Made by a program: the position numbers and the translations under genes
Assembly: GCF_030362815.1 (NCBI RefSeq)
Contig: NZ_JAUCGR010000001.1
Coordinates: 860,024 to 924,023, forward strand
Direction: 5' to 3'
DNA: 64,000 nucleotides
Origin: Cellulomonas edaphi
GTDB taxonomy: Bacteria; Actinomycetota; Actinomycetes; Actinomycetales; Cellulomonadaceae
In this document: positions 53,792 through 62,591 of the stretch, piece by piece
How positions within the stretch are numbered: the first letter of the stretch is position 1
How the letters are laid out: the number at the start of each line of letters is the position of its first letter
Notes under the pieces: generated by a model
What the model was told of the DNA's origin: nothing
Database searches by the model: none
What the model saw: the letters and a program-made list of their open reading frames with translations, nothing else

Positions 53792-53843
53792 CCGGCTCGT
53801 CCGGTCGTTCACTGGCGCCACGGAGGGCGCCGCACCGCTCCGC

Positions 53844-53864
53844 CGGGTCCCGCACCGGGACCCG
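53844..53864 (+). terminator. Terminator after fliL
   Basis: 8-bp perfect stem CGGGTCCC/GGGACCCG with loop GCACC, 52 bp after the fliL stop and before the fliM promoter. Confidence 0.6.
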
Positions 53865-53910
53865 AACTCACCCACGAAGGGTGGGGCGGAGATTCTGGTC
53901 CGACGCGATC

Positions 53911-53940
53911 GCTCATCAAGCCTGCGCGCCCGCCGATAGG
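53911..53940 (+). promoter_or_regulatory. FliA-type promoter of the fliM operon
   Basis: GCTCA-N18-CGATAGG. The -10 ends only 6 bp before the GTG start of fliM, so the transcript should be leaderless. Confidence 0.8.
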
Positions 53941-53946
53941 TGGCTC

Positions 53947-54900
53947 GTGACCGTCCAGGACGCCCCAGCCCCGACCGCTGCCACCGGCGTGCCCGCAGCC
54001 AGGCGTGCGCGCGGCCAGGTGGAGACCTACGACTTCCGCCGTCCCCTGACGCTCGTGCGCGAGCACGCCCGCCACCTCGAGATGGCGTTCGAGCGGTTCG
54101 CGCGCCAGTTCGGCAACCAGCTGACCGCGCGCCTGCGGGTGATGAGCAACCTCACCTTCGACCAGGTCGCGCTGCACACGTACGACGAGTACGTGAACCG
54201 CCTCCCGAGCCCCACCGCGATGGTGCTGTGCACGCTCGAGAGCAGCCGTCAGACCGCCGTCGTCCAGCTGCCCGTGGGCGCGACGATGGTGTGGATCGAC
54301 TACCTGTTCGGTGGCAACGGACGCGGCGACGAGCGCGAGGGCCGCGAGCTCACCGAGATCGAGCTGACGCTGGTCCGCGACCTGCTGCAGCATTCGCTCG
54401 GCGACCTCGAGTACGCGTTCGCCGGCCTCACCCGCCTGGTCGTCTCCGTGCAGGGCGTGCAGTACAACCCGCAGTTCGTGCAGGCGGCCGCCGCCTCCGA
54501 GACCGTCCTCGTGGCGTCGTTCACCCTGCGGGTGGGCGAGCGCGAGGACGCCGTCACGCTCATGCTGCCCGCCGACACCATGCTCGCCGCGCTCAACGCG
54601 GTCGACGGCGCGAGCGCCCAGTCCGACGACGAGCGTCTCGCCGCGGCTCTCGCCCACGCCGACCTCGAGCACGCCGTCGAGGGCGTGCCCGTGCGGGTGG
54701 GCGTGCAGTTCGCCCCGCGGACCGTCCAGCCCCGCGACGTCCTGTCGCTGCAGGTGGGGGACGTCCTCACCCTGTCCCACCCGTCGTCGACCCCGCTGGA
54801 CGTGGTCGTCGACGGGGTCGTGCTTGCCCAGGCCGCCATCGGCAGCCACGGATCGCGGCTCGCGTGCCGTGTCGTCACCGTCGAGGAGAACCCCGCATGA
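53947..54900 (+). CDS. fliM: Rotor switch protein FliM
   Basis: 317-aa switch protein. The middle domain (TYDFRRPLTLVREHARHLEMAF, SPTAMVLCTLE, MVWIDYLFGGNGR) and C-terminal SpoA domain (VPVRVGVQFAPRTVQPRDVL) are intact. The N-terminus lacks the usual CheY-binding helix (LSQxEIDALL): it starts MTVQDAPAPTAATG. The GTG at 53947 was chosen because the alternative GTG at 53881 would put the promoter inside the gene. Stop overlaps fliN. Confidence 0.93.
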   Translation: MTVQDAPAPTAATGVPAARRARGQVETYDFRRPLTLVREHARHLEMAFERFARQFGNQLTARLRVMSNLTFDQVALHTYDEYVNRLPSPTAMVLCTLESSRQTAVVQLPVGATMVWIDYLFGGNGRGDEREGRELTEIELTLVRDLLQHSLGDLEYAFAGLTRLVVSVQGVQYNPQFVQAAAASETVLVASFTLRVGEREDAVTLMLPADTMLAALNAVDGASAQSDDERLAAALAHADLEHAVEGVPVRVGVQFAPRTVQPRDVLSLQVGDVLTLSHPSSTPLDVVVDGVVLAQAAIGSHGSRLACRVVTVEENPA

Positions 54901-55613
54901 ACTCGCTGAGCACTTCCACCCTGGCCGCCGCGGGCCGCAGCACGGGGGTCGCGAGCGCGGCCGCCCAGGCTGCTGCGGCGCTCGTGCCCGCGATCGCCGC
55001 CCTCGCGGTGGTCCCCGCACGGGACGCGGACGTGCCCGCGGACGCCGTCGCCGTGGTCGCCACGCTCGTCGGCGCCCCGAGCGCGGACCTCGTCCTCGTG
55101 GCCTCTGACGTCCTGGGGGACGTGACGGCCGCCGCCGGCGGCGCGCTCACCACGCTCGACGCCCTGCGCCCCGCGCTCGAGGCGGCGGGCCAGGAGGTCG
55201 GCGCGGGCGTGCTCGAGGCGAGCCGCACGGAGGCGGCCGGTGCGGCCGTGGCCGGCGCGGAGGTGTTCGCCCTGCAGGACGAGGGCGCGACCGTCGCCTG
55301 GTTCGCCCTGCGCGTCCGTGGCCCGCAGCCCCCGGCCCCGCTGCGCGGCGTGCCGACGCAGCGCGGCAGCATGCGCATGCTCTACGACGTCGACATGGTG
55401 CTCACGGCCGAGCTCGGTCGCACCACGCTCCCCGTCCGCCAGGTGCTCGACCTCACGCCGGGCACCGTGCTCGAGCTGGACCGCGCCGCGGGCGCGCCGG
55501 CCGACGTCATGGTCAACGGCAAGCTCATCGCCCGCGGCGAGGTCGTCGTGGTCGACGAGGTCTACGGCATCCGCGTCTCGGAGATCGTGAACGACGAGGA
55601 CGCCACCCGCTGA
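54897..55613 (+). CDS. fliN: Rotor switch protein FliN with extended N-terminus (FliY-like)
   Basis: 238-aa switch protein. The C-terminal SpoA domain, about residues 155-235, is well conserved (VDMVLTAELGRTTLPVRQVL, LTPGTVLELDRAAGAPADV, GEVVVVDEVYGIRVSEIV). The N-terminal 150 residues are Ala/Val-rich and resemble a degenerate CheC/FliY-type domain without clear phosphatase residues. No CheY-binding peptide is seen at the start. ATG overlaps fliM. Confidence 0.92.
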   Translation: MNSLSTSTLAAAGRSTGVASAAAQAAAALVPAIAALAVVPARDADVPADAVAVVATLVGAPSADLVLVASDVLGDVTAAAGGALTTLDALRPALEAAGQEVGAGVLEASRTEAAGAAVAGAEVFALQDEGATVAWFALRVRGPQPPAPLRGVPTQRGSMRMLYDVDMVLTAELGRTTLPVRQVLDLTPGTVLELDRAAGAPADVMVNGKLIARGEVVVVDEVYGIRVSEIVNDEDATR

Positions 55614-56110
55614 TGGACACGCTCATGCTCGCCGCCAGGGTCATCCTGTCGCTCGCGTGCGTGGTCGGTCTCATCTGGTACGCGGGTCGGCGCATGAACG
55701 GCCCCCGCCGCGAGCGCACGCAGCGCGAGGCCGAGGTGCGGGTGGTCGGCAAGCAGTCCGTCAGCCGGCACTCGGGAGTCGCCGTGGTCGCCGTCGGGAA
55801 CCGCCGCATGCTCGTGGGCTACGGGGACCAGCAGGTCACCATGCTCACCGAGCTCGCGCCGGTGGTGGAGACCGCGCCCCTGCCCGCGGCGCCGCGCACG
55901 CCGGCCGCTGCCGGCGACGCCCGGGCGAAGCCGCGGCTCAGCCTGCCCACGCTGCCCTCGCCGCGCGTGTCCGCGGAGACCTCGGTCGCGAAGGCGTCCG
56001 CCAAGGCCGCCGCCGCGTCCTCCGACGGCCCGCTGCAGGGCTCGGTGCTGTCGCCCGAGACCTGGCGGACCCTGGTCCGCACGCTGCAGGACCGGACGGT
56101 CAGACGGTGA
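55613..56110 (+). CDS. fliO: Flagellar export component FliO
   Basis: 165-aa single-pass membrane protein (helix at about 3-22) with the conserved cytoplasmic strand VRVVGKQSVSRHSGVAVVAV and a disordered tail. FliO assists FliP assembly. It is placed in the canonical N-O-P order and coupled on both sides by overlaps. Confidence 0.88.
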   Translation: MDTLMLAARVILSLACVVGLIWYAGRRMNGPRRERTQREAEVRVVGKQSVSRHSGVAVVAVGNRRMLVGYGDQQVTMLTELAPVVETAPLPAAPRTPAAAGDARAKPRLSLPTLPSPRVSAETSVAKASAKAAAASSDGPLQGSVLSPETWRTLVRTLQDRTVRR

Positions 56111-56922
56111 CCGCGCCCGCCGTGCTGCGGCGCGTCTTCGTCGTCGCCGCGGTCGCCGGGCTCGCCCTGGTGGTCGGCGCGGGTGCGGCGTCCGCCGCGC
56201 CGACCGATCCCGCGTCCCCGACGCCGCCGGCCGCCCCGTCGGGCGTCGGCGACAGCGTCACCGTCGCGGTCAACGGGGTCAACGGCACCCCGAGCCAGTC
56301 CGTCGTGGTGCTCATCGCGATCACCCTGCTGTCGGTCGCGCCCGCCCTGCTGCTGATGACCACGAGCTTCACCAAGATCTTCGTCGTCCTCGCGTTCACC
56401 CGGAACGCGCTCGGGCTCCAGGGCGTGCCGCCCAACCAGGTGCTCGCGGGGCTCGCGCTGTTCCTCAGCCTGTTCGTGATGTCCCCGATCATCGGCGACA
56501 TCAACACCGAGGCGGTGCAGCCCTACCTGGACGGCACCATGACGTTCTCCCAGGCGGTCGACGCCGGCTCCGACCCGCTGCGCGGGTTCATGGAGTCGCA
56601 CACCCGGGAGCAGGACCTCGCGCTGCTCACCCGCGCGGCGGACCAGCCCAACCCGGCCACGCCGGACGACGTCCCGATGACCACGCTGGTCCCGGCCTTC
56701 CTGCTCTCCGAGCTTCGCTCGGCGTTCATCATGGGCTTCGTCATCTTCGTGCCGTTCCTGGTCATCGACCTGGTGGTCTCGGCGTCGCTGATGTCGATGG
56801 GCATGATGATGCTGCCCCCGGTGATGATCTCGCTGCCGTTCAAGCTGCTCCTGTTCGTGCTCGTCGACGGCTGGGGCCTGGTGGTCACCTCGCTCATCGG
56901 CTCGTACTCGGGCGGTGGTTGA
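56107..56922 (+). CDS. fliP: Export gate protein FliP
   Basis: 271-aa export gate protein. An N-terminal signal-like segment and a Pro/Ala-rich periplasmic-side stretch precede the conserved core (MTTSFTKIFVVLAFTRNALG; FLLSELRSAFIMGFVIFVPF; MGMMMLPPVMISLPFKLLLF). GTG overlaps fliO. Confidence 0.96.
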   Translation: MTAPAVLRRVFVVAAVAGLALVVGAGAASAAPTDPASPTPPAAPSGVGDSVTVAVNGVNGTPSQSVVVLIAITLLSVAPALLLMTTSFTKIFVVLAFTRNALGLQGVPPNQVLAGLALFLSLFVMSPIIGDINTEAVQPYLDGTMTFSQAVDAGSDPLRGFMESHTREQDLALLTRAADQPNPATPDDVPMTTLVPAFLLSELRSAFIMGFVIFVPFLVIDLVVSASLMSMGMMMLPPVMISLPFKLLLFVLVDGWGLVVTSLIGSYSGGG

Positions 56923-56924
56923 CG

Positions 56925-57197
56925 ATGGACGCCAACGCCGTCCTCGACGTCGGCTTCGATGCCCTGGTCCTCGCCGCCAAGCTGGCCGCGCCCGTGCTCG
57001 TCACGGCGCTGGTCGTGGGCTTCGTGGTCTCGCTCGTGCAGTCCGTGACCCAGATCCAGGAGGTCACCCTCAGCTTCGTGCCCAAGGCGCTCGCCGCGGG
57101 CGTCGCGCTGCTGGTGTGCGGCCACTGGATGATCTCCGAGCTGATGACGTTCACGCACGACCTGTTCGACCGCATCCCCGCCCTGGTGGGCGGTTGA
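56925..57197 (+). CDS. fliQ: Export gate protein FliQ
   Basis: 90-aa two-helix export gate protein (helices at about 18-38 and 55-77), with the typical VSLVQSVTQIQEVTLSFVPK segment. I chose the ATG at 56925; a TTG at 56919 would add two residues and overlap fliP. Confidence 0.96.
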   Translation: MDANAVLDVGFDALVLAAKLAAPVLVTALVVGFVVSLVQSVTQIQEVTLSFVPKALAAGVALLVCGHWMISELMTFTHDLFDRIPALVGG

Positions 57198-57198
57198 C

Positions 57199-57966
57199 GT
57201 GGGCCCGATCGCGCTGACCCTGCCGCTGGGCGGGCTCGAGACCGTGATGCTCGCGAGCGTGCGCTTCGCCGCGTTCTTCGTGATCGCGCCGCCGTTCTCG
57301 CACCGGGCCGTGCCCTCCACCGTCAAGGTGGGGCTGGCCATGGCGCTCGCGCTCGCGGTCGGCCCGCACCTCGACCCGCTGCCGTCCGACACCACGCCGG
57401 CGTTCCTGGGCGCGCTGGTGCTGCAGGCCGTGACCGGTGCGGCGCTCGGGTTCCTGGTCATGCTGGTGTTCTCGGCCGTGCAGTCGGCCGGCGCGATGAT
57501 CGACATGTCCGGCGGCTTCCAGATGGCCACCGCGTTCGACCCCATGGGCATGACCAGCGGCGCGCCTTTCCAGCGCTTCTACCAGCTCACCGCGATGGTG
57601 CTGCTGTTCGTCACCGACGGGTACCAGGTGGTCATCGCCGGCATGGTCCGCTCGTTCGACGCCCTCCCGCTGGGCGCGCTGCTCGACACCGCCGCGCTGG
57701 CCCACGCGCTCACCGACGGCCTCACCCAGATGTTCGTGTCCGCGCTGCAGATCGCCGGCCCGCTCGTCGTCGTGCTGTTCCTCGCCGACGCCGGGCTCGG
57801 CCTGCTCACGCGCGTCGCCCCCGCGCTCAACGCGTTCGCGCTCGGCTTCCCGCTCAAGATCTTGATCACGCTCGGCCTCGGCGGGTTCGCCCTGATCGGG
57901 CTCCCGGCCGTCATGGAGGCCCTCACGGGCAAGTCCGTCGTGCAGCTGCTGGGGGTGCTGCCGTGA
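57199..57966 (+). CDS. fliR: Export gate protein FliR
   Basis: 255-aa gate protein with about six helices, the conserved RFAAFFVIAPPFSHRAVP, GGFQMATAFDP and GLGLLTRVAPALNAFALGFP segments. It starts with GTG 1 bp after fliQ and its stop overlaps flhB. Confidence 0.96.
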   Translation: MGPIALTLPLGGLETVMLASVRFAAFFVIAPPFSHRAVPSTVKVGLAMALALAVGPHLDPLPSDTTPAFLGALVLQAVTGAALGFLVMLVFSAVQSAGAMIDMSGGFQMATAFDPMGMTSGAPFQRFYQLTAMVLLFVTDGYQVVIAGMVRSFDALPLGALLDTAALAHALTDGLTQMFVSALQIAGPLVVVLFLADAGLGLLTRVAPALNAFALGFPLKILITLGLGGFALIGLPAVMEALTGKSVVQLLGVLP

Positions 57967-59132
57967 GCGAGGACAAGACCGAGAAGGCCACACCGCGGCG
58001 CATGAAGGAGCTGCACCGCAAGGGGCAGCTCGGCCGGTCCCAGGACCTGGCCGCCTGGCTCGGCCTCGGTGCCGCGGCGCTCATGATCCCCAGCGTCGTC
58101 TCGCGCGGTCGCGCGGCCGCCGTCGAGCAGCTCGCCGCGCTGCGCGACGTCGCGCAGGACCCCACGCCCGCCGCCGCCGTCGAGGTGCTGCGCGACGGGC
58201 TCTCGAGCGTCCTGACCACGCTCGGCCCGCTGTTCGCCGTCCTCGTCGGCGTCACGCTGGCCGTGGGCATGGCGCAGGGCGGCTGGCGCCCGCGCCGGTT
58301 CCGCCTGCACATGGAGGGGCTCAACCCCGTCAAGGGGATCAAGCGGCTGGTGGGCCCCCAGGCGCTGTGGCAGGGCGTCAAGACGCTGCTCAAGACCGCC
58401 GTGGTGGGGCTCGTCCTCTACATCTCGGTCAAGGCGCTCGTCCCGCTGGTGATCGGCTCGGGCCGCCTGCCGCTCACCCACCTGCTGGGTGAGGCCTCCG
58501 GGGGAGTCCAGGCCCTGCTCCGCTGGGGCATCGCGGCGGGCGTGCTGCTCGCCGTGCTCGACGTCGTCGTGGTCATCCGCCGCAACCGCAAGCAGACCCG
58601 GATGTCGCTCAAGGAAGTCAAGGACGAGCACAAGCGCTCGGAGGGGGACCCCATGCTCAAGGGAGCGATCCGGTCCAAGCAGATGGCGATGAGCCGCAAC
58701 CGGATGATGTCCGAGATCGCGACCGCGGACGTCGTGCTGGTCAACCCCACGCACGTGGCCGTCGCCCTGCGCTACGAGCCCGGCACGGGCGCACCGCGCG
58801 TCGTCGCCAAGGGCGCCGGAGCCGTCGCCGCCAAGATGCGCGCCGCCGCGGCCGACAACCGCGTCCCCATGGTCGAGGACGTGCCCCTCGCACGCGCGCT
58901 GCACGCCGCGTGCGAGATGGGCCAGGAGATCCCGGCGCACCTGTTCACCGCCGTCGCGCGCGTGCTCGCGTTCGTGATGGCCCTGCGTCGTCGCGGCGCC
59001 GCCGCCGGCCAGCACAAGCTGCAGGGCGGCTCGGCGCTGCCGCCCGACGACACCACCGACCACCGGGCCGCCGCACGCGCGGCCCGCCGCCCGCCGGCCC
59101 GCGCCGGCGCGACACCGAAGGCCCAGCCATGA
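57963..59132 (+). CDS. flhB: Export switch protein FlhB
   Basis: 389-aa export-gate protein. The autocleavage motif NPTH is at residues 261-264 (VVLVNPTHVAVALRYEPGTG). Four membrane helices precede it and EDKTEKATPRRMKEL begins the protein as usual. The C-terminal tail is about 30 residues longer than average and Ala/Arg/Pro-rich. Cleavage controls the switch from hook to filament with FliK. GTG overlaps fliR. Confidence 0.97.
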   Translation: MSEDKTEKATPRRMKELHRKGQLGRSQDLAAWLGLGAAALMIPSVVSRGRAAAVEQLAALRDVAQDPTPAAAVEVLRDGLSSVLTTLGPLFAVLVGVTLAVGMAQGGWRPRRFRLHMEGLNPVKGIKRLVGPQALWQGVKTLLKTAVVGLVLYISVKALVPLVIGSGRLPLTHLLGEASGGVQALLRWGIAAGVLLAVLDVVVVIRRNRKQTRMSLKEVKDEHKRSEGDPMLKGAIRSKQMAMSRNRMMSEIATADVVLVNPTHVAVALRYEPGTGAPRVVAKGAGAVAAKMRAAAADNRVPMVEDVPLARALHAACEMGQEIPAHLFTAVARVLAFVMALRRRGAAAGQHKLQGGSALPPDDTTDHRAAARAARRPPARAGATPKAQP

Positions 59133-61183
59133 AGAACCGGTCCCTCGCTCCGATGGCCGTGCCCGCGGGCGTCGTCGGCATCGTGCTCATGCTCGTCGTC
59201 CCGCTCCCGGCGGCGCTGCTCGACATCCTCATCGCCGTGAACATCACCGCGTCGCTCGTCATCCTGCTCACCAGCATGTACGTGAAGCGGCCGCTGGACT
59301 TCTCGGTGTTCCCCTCGCTCATCCTCGTGTTCACGCTGTTCAGGCTCGGCCTCAACGTGGCGTCCACGCGCCTCGTGCTCCGCGACGGCTACGCGGGCCA
59401 GGTCATCGACGCGTTCGGCCACTTCGTGGTGGGCGGGTCGCTGGTCATCGGCCTGGTGATCTTCCTGATCCTGGTGGTCATCCAGTTCGTGGTCATCACC
59501 AACGGTGCCGGACGCGTCGCCGAGGTGGGCGCCCGGTTCACGCTCGACGCCATGCCCGGCAAGCAGATGGCCATCGACGCGGACCTCAACTCGGGCCTCA
59601 TCGACGAGGACCAGGCGCGCCAGCGCCGCGCGGACGTGGCCGCCGAGGCCGACTTCTACGGCGCCATGGACGGTGGTTCCAAGTTCGTCAAGGGCGACGC
59701 CATCGCCGGCATCGTCATCACGGTGATCAACCTGATCGGCGGGTTCGTCATCGGCATGCTCCAGATGGGGATGTCGCCCGCCGAGGCGCTCCAGCGGTTC
59801 AGCCTGCTGACGATCGGCGACGGCCTGGTCACCCAGATCCCCGCCCTGCTGCTCTCGGTGTCCACCGGCATCGTGGTCACCCGGGCGACCGCCGAGGGCG
59901 ACATGGGCACGGCCGCGTCCAAGCAGCTCACCCAGTCGCGCAACGCCCTGCTCATCGCCGGCATCGGCGCCATCAGCCTCGCGCTGCTGCCCGGCATGCC
60001 CAAGCTGCCGTTCCTGCTGGTGGGCATCCTGCTCGTCATCGTCGCGCAGCGCACCAAGGCCACCCTGGCCCGGCAGGAGAAGGAGGCGTCGGCTGTCGCC
60101 GCGCCCAGCACCGCGCCCGCGGCGGACACGCCCGAGCAGCTCATCGAGCAGATGCGCGTGCACACGCTGGAGATCCTGCTCGCGCCCGACCTCGTGGACC
60201 TCGTCGGCGACGGGCCCGAGCAGGACCTGCTGGCGCGCGTGCGCGGCCTGCGGCGCAAGACCGCGCTCGAGCTGGGCATCGTCGTGCCGCCCGTGCGCAC
60301 CCGCGACAGCGTCGACCTGCCGCCCGCCACCTACTCGGTGCGCATCGCGGGCGTCGAGGTGGGCCGCGGGCAGGCGCCCGCCGGCCGCGTGCTCGCGCTC
60401 GGCGACGACCTTGCCGCCCTGCCCGGCTCTGTCGTCTCGGAGCCGGTGTTCGGCCTCGCGGGCAAGTGGGTGCCCGCCGAGCTGCGGCACGCGGCGGAGA
60501 TGACGGGGGCGACCGTCGTGGACCGGGTGTCCGTGCTCATCACGCACCTGGGCGCGCTCATCACCCAGAACGCCGCGCGCCTGCTGGGCCGCGAGGACGT
60601 GCGGGTGCTCACCGAGGGCCTCAAGCGCGTCAACCCGTCGGTCGTCGAGGAGCTGGTGCCCTCGCTCATGAGCCTGGGCGAGGTGCAGCGCGTGCTGCAG
60701 GGTCTGCTCGCGGAGGAGGTGCCGATCCGCGACCTGGGCCGCATCTACGAGGCGCTCGCGCTGCGGGCGCGCACGGGCACCGACCCCGAGGGCCTGGTCG
60801 AGGCGGCGCGTGCCGCGCTCGGCCCCGCGCTCTCGGCGGCCTACGTGCAGGACGGCGCGCTCCGCGTGGTCACGCTCGAGCCGCTGCTCGAGCAGCACCT
60901 GGTCGAGCAGCTGCGCCCGGCCGAGAACGGCACGCAGCTGCTGGTCGACCCCTCGCGCGTCGAGATGATCCTGGCTCAGCTGCGCGACGCGGTGGCGCAC
61001 GCCGAGGCGAGCGGTCGTACCGTGGTGCTGGTGTGCGCGCCCGCCATCCGGCCCGCGCTGCGCCGCCTGGTCACGCTCGGCCTGCCCCGCCTGCCCGTCC
61101 TGTCCTACGGCGAGGTCACCGGCGCCGGCGTCACCATCGAGACGATGGGGGTGGTGAGCAGTGGGCACGCGGTTGCTGCTTGA
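59129..61183 (+). CDS. flhA: Export gate protein FlhA
   Basis: 684-aa main export gate protein. About eight transmembrane helices fill residues 5-310. The FHIPEP-family segment (FRLGLNVASTRLVLRDGYAG), the cytoplasmic conserved GARFTLDAMPGKQMAIDADL and a C-terminal docking ring (about 340-680) are visible. ATG overlaps flhB. Only its 3' end is overlapped by 23 bp by the FlhF-like gene. Confidence 0.97.
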   Translation: MKNRSLAPMAVPAGVVGIVLMLVVPLPAALLDILIAVNITASLVILLTSMYVKRPLDFSVFPSLILVFTLFRLGLNVASTRLVLRDGYAGQVIDAFGHFVVGGSLVIGLVIFLILVVIQFVVITNGAGRVAEVGARFTLDAMPGKQMAIDADLNSGLIDEDQARQRRADVAAEADFYGAMDGGSKFVKGDAIAGIVITVINLIGGFVIGMLQMGMSPAEALQRFSLLTIGDGLVTQIPALLLSVSTGIVVTRATAEGDMGTAASKQLTQSRNALLIAGIGAISLALLPGMPKLPFLLVGILLVIVAQRTKATLARQEKEASAVAAPSTAPAADTPEQLIEQMRVHTLEILLAPDLVDLVGDGPEQDLLARVRGLRRKTALELGIVVPPVRTRDSVDLPPATYSVRIAGVEVGRGQAPAGRVLALGDDLAALPGSVVSEPVFGLAGKWVPAELRHAAEMTGATVVDRVSVLITHLGALITQNAARLLGREDVRVLTEGLKRVNPSVVEELVPSLMSLGEVQRVLQGLLAEEVPIRDLGRIYEALALRARTGTDPEGLVEAARAALGPALSAAYVQDGALRVVTLEPLLEQHLVEQLRPAENGTQLLVDPSRVEMILAQLRDAVAHAEASGRTVVLVCAPAIRPALRRLVTLGLPRLPVLSYGEVTGAGVTIETMGVVSSGHAVAA

Positions 61184-62255
61184 GGGCACCGACCTGGCCA
61201 CGCTCATGGCGCGGGTCGCCGACGAGCTGGGACCCGGCGCGCGCGTGGTTCGCGCCGAGCGCGTGCGCGCGGGCGGGGTGGCCGGGTTCTTCACGCGCGA
61301 GCACTTCGAGCTCACGGTCGACGTCCCCGAAGCCCCCGAGGCGGCCACGCAGCGCCCGCGGGCCAGCCGGTTCGCCGAGGCGGCGGCGCGCACCGGGCTC
61401 GACGACCTCCTCGACGCAGCGGACTCGCAGGACGCGGGGCTGCCCGTCGTCTCCACGGGCAGCCCGGCGTTCGCCGACGTGCTCGAGCAGGTCCGGGCCC
61501 TCGTCGGGGGCGACGAGGCCGCCGCCCGGCCCGCGGCCGCACCCCAGCCGGTGCCCGAGCCCGTGGTGCTGCGCGCCGCACCGACCGAGTCCCCGGCCGA
61601 GGCGCTCGCGGACCGGCTCGCGGCGCTGGGCGTCCCGGCCCGGCTGCTCGTCGAGCGGCCCCGCACCCTCTCGCAGGCGCTCGCGGGAATCCCGGAGGCG
61701 CCCGAGCTCGACCGTCGTCCCGGCTCCGTGATCGCCGTGGTGGGTGCGGCGCAGGACGCCGACGCCGTCGCGCGGCTGCTGGCCGAGCGCCTCAACCTGG
61801 ACCCCGCCGCGGTGGTGCACGCCGGGACGCCCGCGGCGCGCCCGTCGGTCCCGCAGCCGCGGGGCAAGGCCCGCCCGCGTCCCACCGGGCCCGACGAGGC
61901 CCGGCAGTGGCGCGCCGGCGCCGCGAAGGCGCCGCACCCGTGGGTGGTGGCGCTGGCCGTCGCGCCCGACGCCGACGAGCGAGCGGCCGGCGCCGAGCTG
62001 CTGCGCGCGCTGGGCGCCAACCGCTCCTGGGCCGTGGTGGACGCACGCACCAAGGCGATCGACGCGCGTGCGTGGATGGCGGCCGTCGGCCCGTTCGACG
62101 CGGTCGCGGCCCGGGGCGTGTTCGACACGAGCGAGCCGGGGACGCTCCTCGACCTGGGCGTGCCCGTCGCGTGGCTCGACGGCATCCCGGCCGGTCCGGT
62201 CGCGTGGGCCGCGGTGCTCGACGGCGCGCTCGGCGGGCGGGAGTCCTGGGACTGA
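61161..62255 (+). CDS. FlhF-like protein lacking the GTPase P-loop
   Basis: 364 aa. The N-terminal region resembles FlhF (LMARVADELGPGARVVRAER then VRAGGVAGFFTREHFELTV), and the C-terminal half follows the layout of an SRP-type GTPase domain (VIAVVGAAQDADAVARLLAE at about 190; VVALAVAPDADERAAG; WLDGIPAGP at the end). However, the GxxGxGKT Walker A is absent, so GTP hydrolysis is unlikely. It occupies the flhF position after flhA, with GTG overlapping flhA by 23 bp. It may be a degenerate placement factor or scaffold. Confidence 0.75.
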   Translation: MGTRLLLEGTDLATLMARVADELGPGARVVRAERVRAGGVAGFFTREHFELTVDVPEAPEAATQRPRASRFAEAAARTGLDDLLDAADSQDAGLPVVSTGSPAFADVLEQVRALVGGDEAAARPAAAPQPVPEPVVLRAAPTESPAEALADRLAALGVPARLLVERPRTLSQALAGIPEAPELDRRPGSVIAVVGAAQDADAVARLLAERLNLDPAAVVHAGTPAARPSVPQPRGKARPRPTGPDEARQWRAGAAKAPHPWVVALAVAPDADERAAGAELLRALGANRSWAVVDARTKAIDARAWMAAVGPFDAVAARGVFDTSEPGTLLDLGVPVAWLDGIPAGPVAWAAVLDGALGGRESWD

Positions 62256-62300
62256 GCGCCACGACGCGGCGAGAGGCCGCGCTGGCGGTAGTGTCGCCGC

Positions 62301-62591
62301 ATGCTCGTGCTCAGCCGCCGTGTGGGTGAACGCCTCGTGATCGGGGACGGCATCGTCGTCACCGTCATCGAGGTGCGAGGCGACGGCGTGCGCCTCGGCA
62401 TCGATGCGCCGCGCTCGGTGCGCGTCCACCGCGCCGAGGTGCTGGACGCCGTCGAGGCGGCCAACGTGGACGCCGCAGCCGCGTCCGAGGGCGCGGTCGA
62501 GGACCTGCGCCGGCTGGTCGCACCGCCCGCAGGAGCCTCCGTCACACCGTCCGCGACGGACTCCTCAGCAGCACCCCGGCCCGACCGATGA
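62301..62591 (+). CDS. csrA: Carbon storage/translation regulator CsrA
   Basis: 96-aa RNA-binding protein. The core MLVLSRRVGERLVIGDGIVV and the RNA-contact end VRVHRAEVL are intact. A disordered tail of about 35 residues exceeds the usual 60-75-aa length. TAGTGT lies 6 nt before the ATG, so the mRNA may be leaderless from a separate promoter. CsrA represses translation by binding GGA in leaders; GGA-loop hairpins are present before the flagellin genes. Its 3' end contains the cheA promoter. Confidence 0.96.
   Translation: MLVLSRRVGERLVIGDGIVVTVIEVRGDGVRLGIDAPRSVRVHRAEVLDAVEAANVDAAAASEGAVEDLRRLVAPPAGASVTPSATDSSAAPRPDR

Noticed and set aside
53881..53946. Upstream GTG start of fliM
   Set aside because: It would place the CGATAGG promoter inside the coding sequence and add a non-conserved peptide with an odd Trp/Cys content.
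58772..62545. A 1257-codon minus-strand frame opposite flhB, flhA, the FlhF-like gene and csrA
   Set aside because: Low-complexity Ser/Arg/Ala translation, no ribosome-binding site, and complete overlap with conserved flagellar genes.
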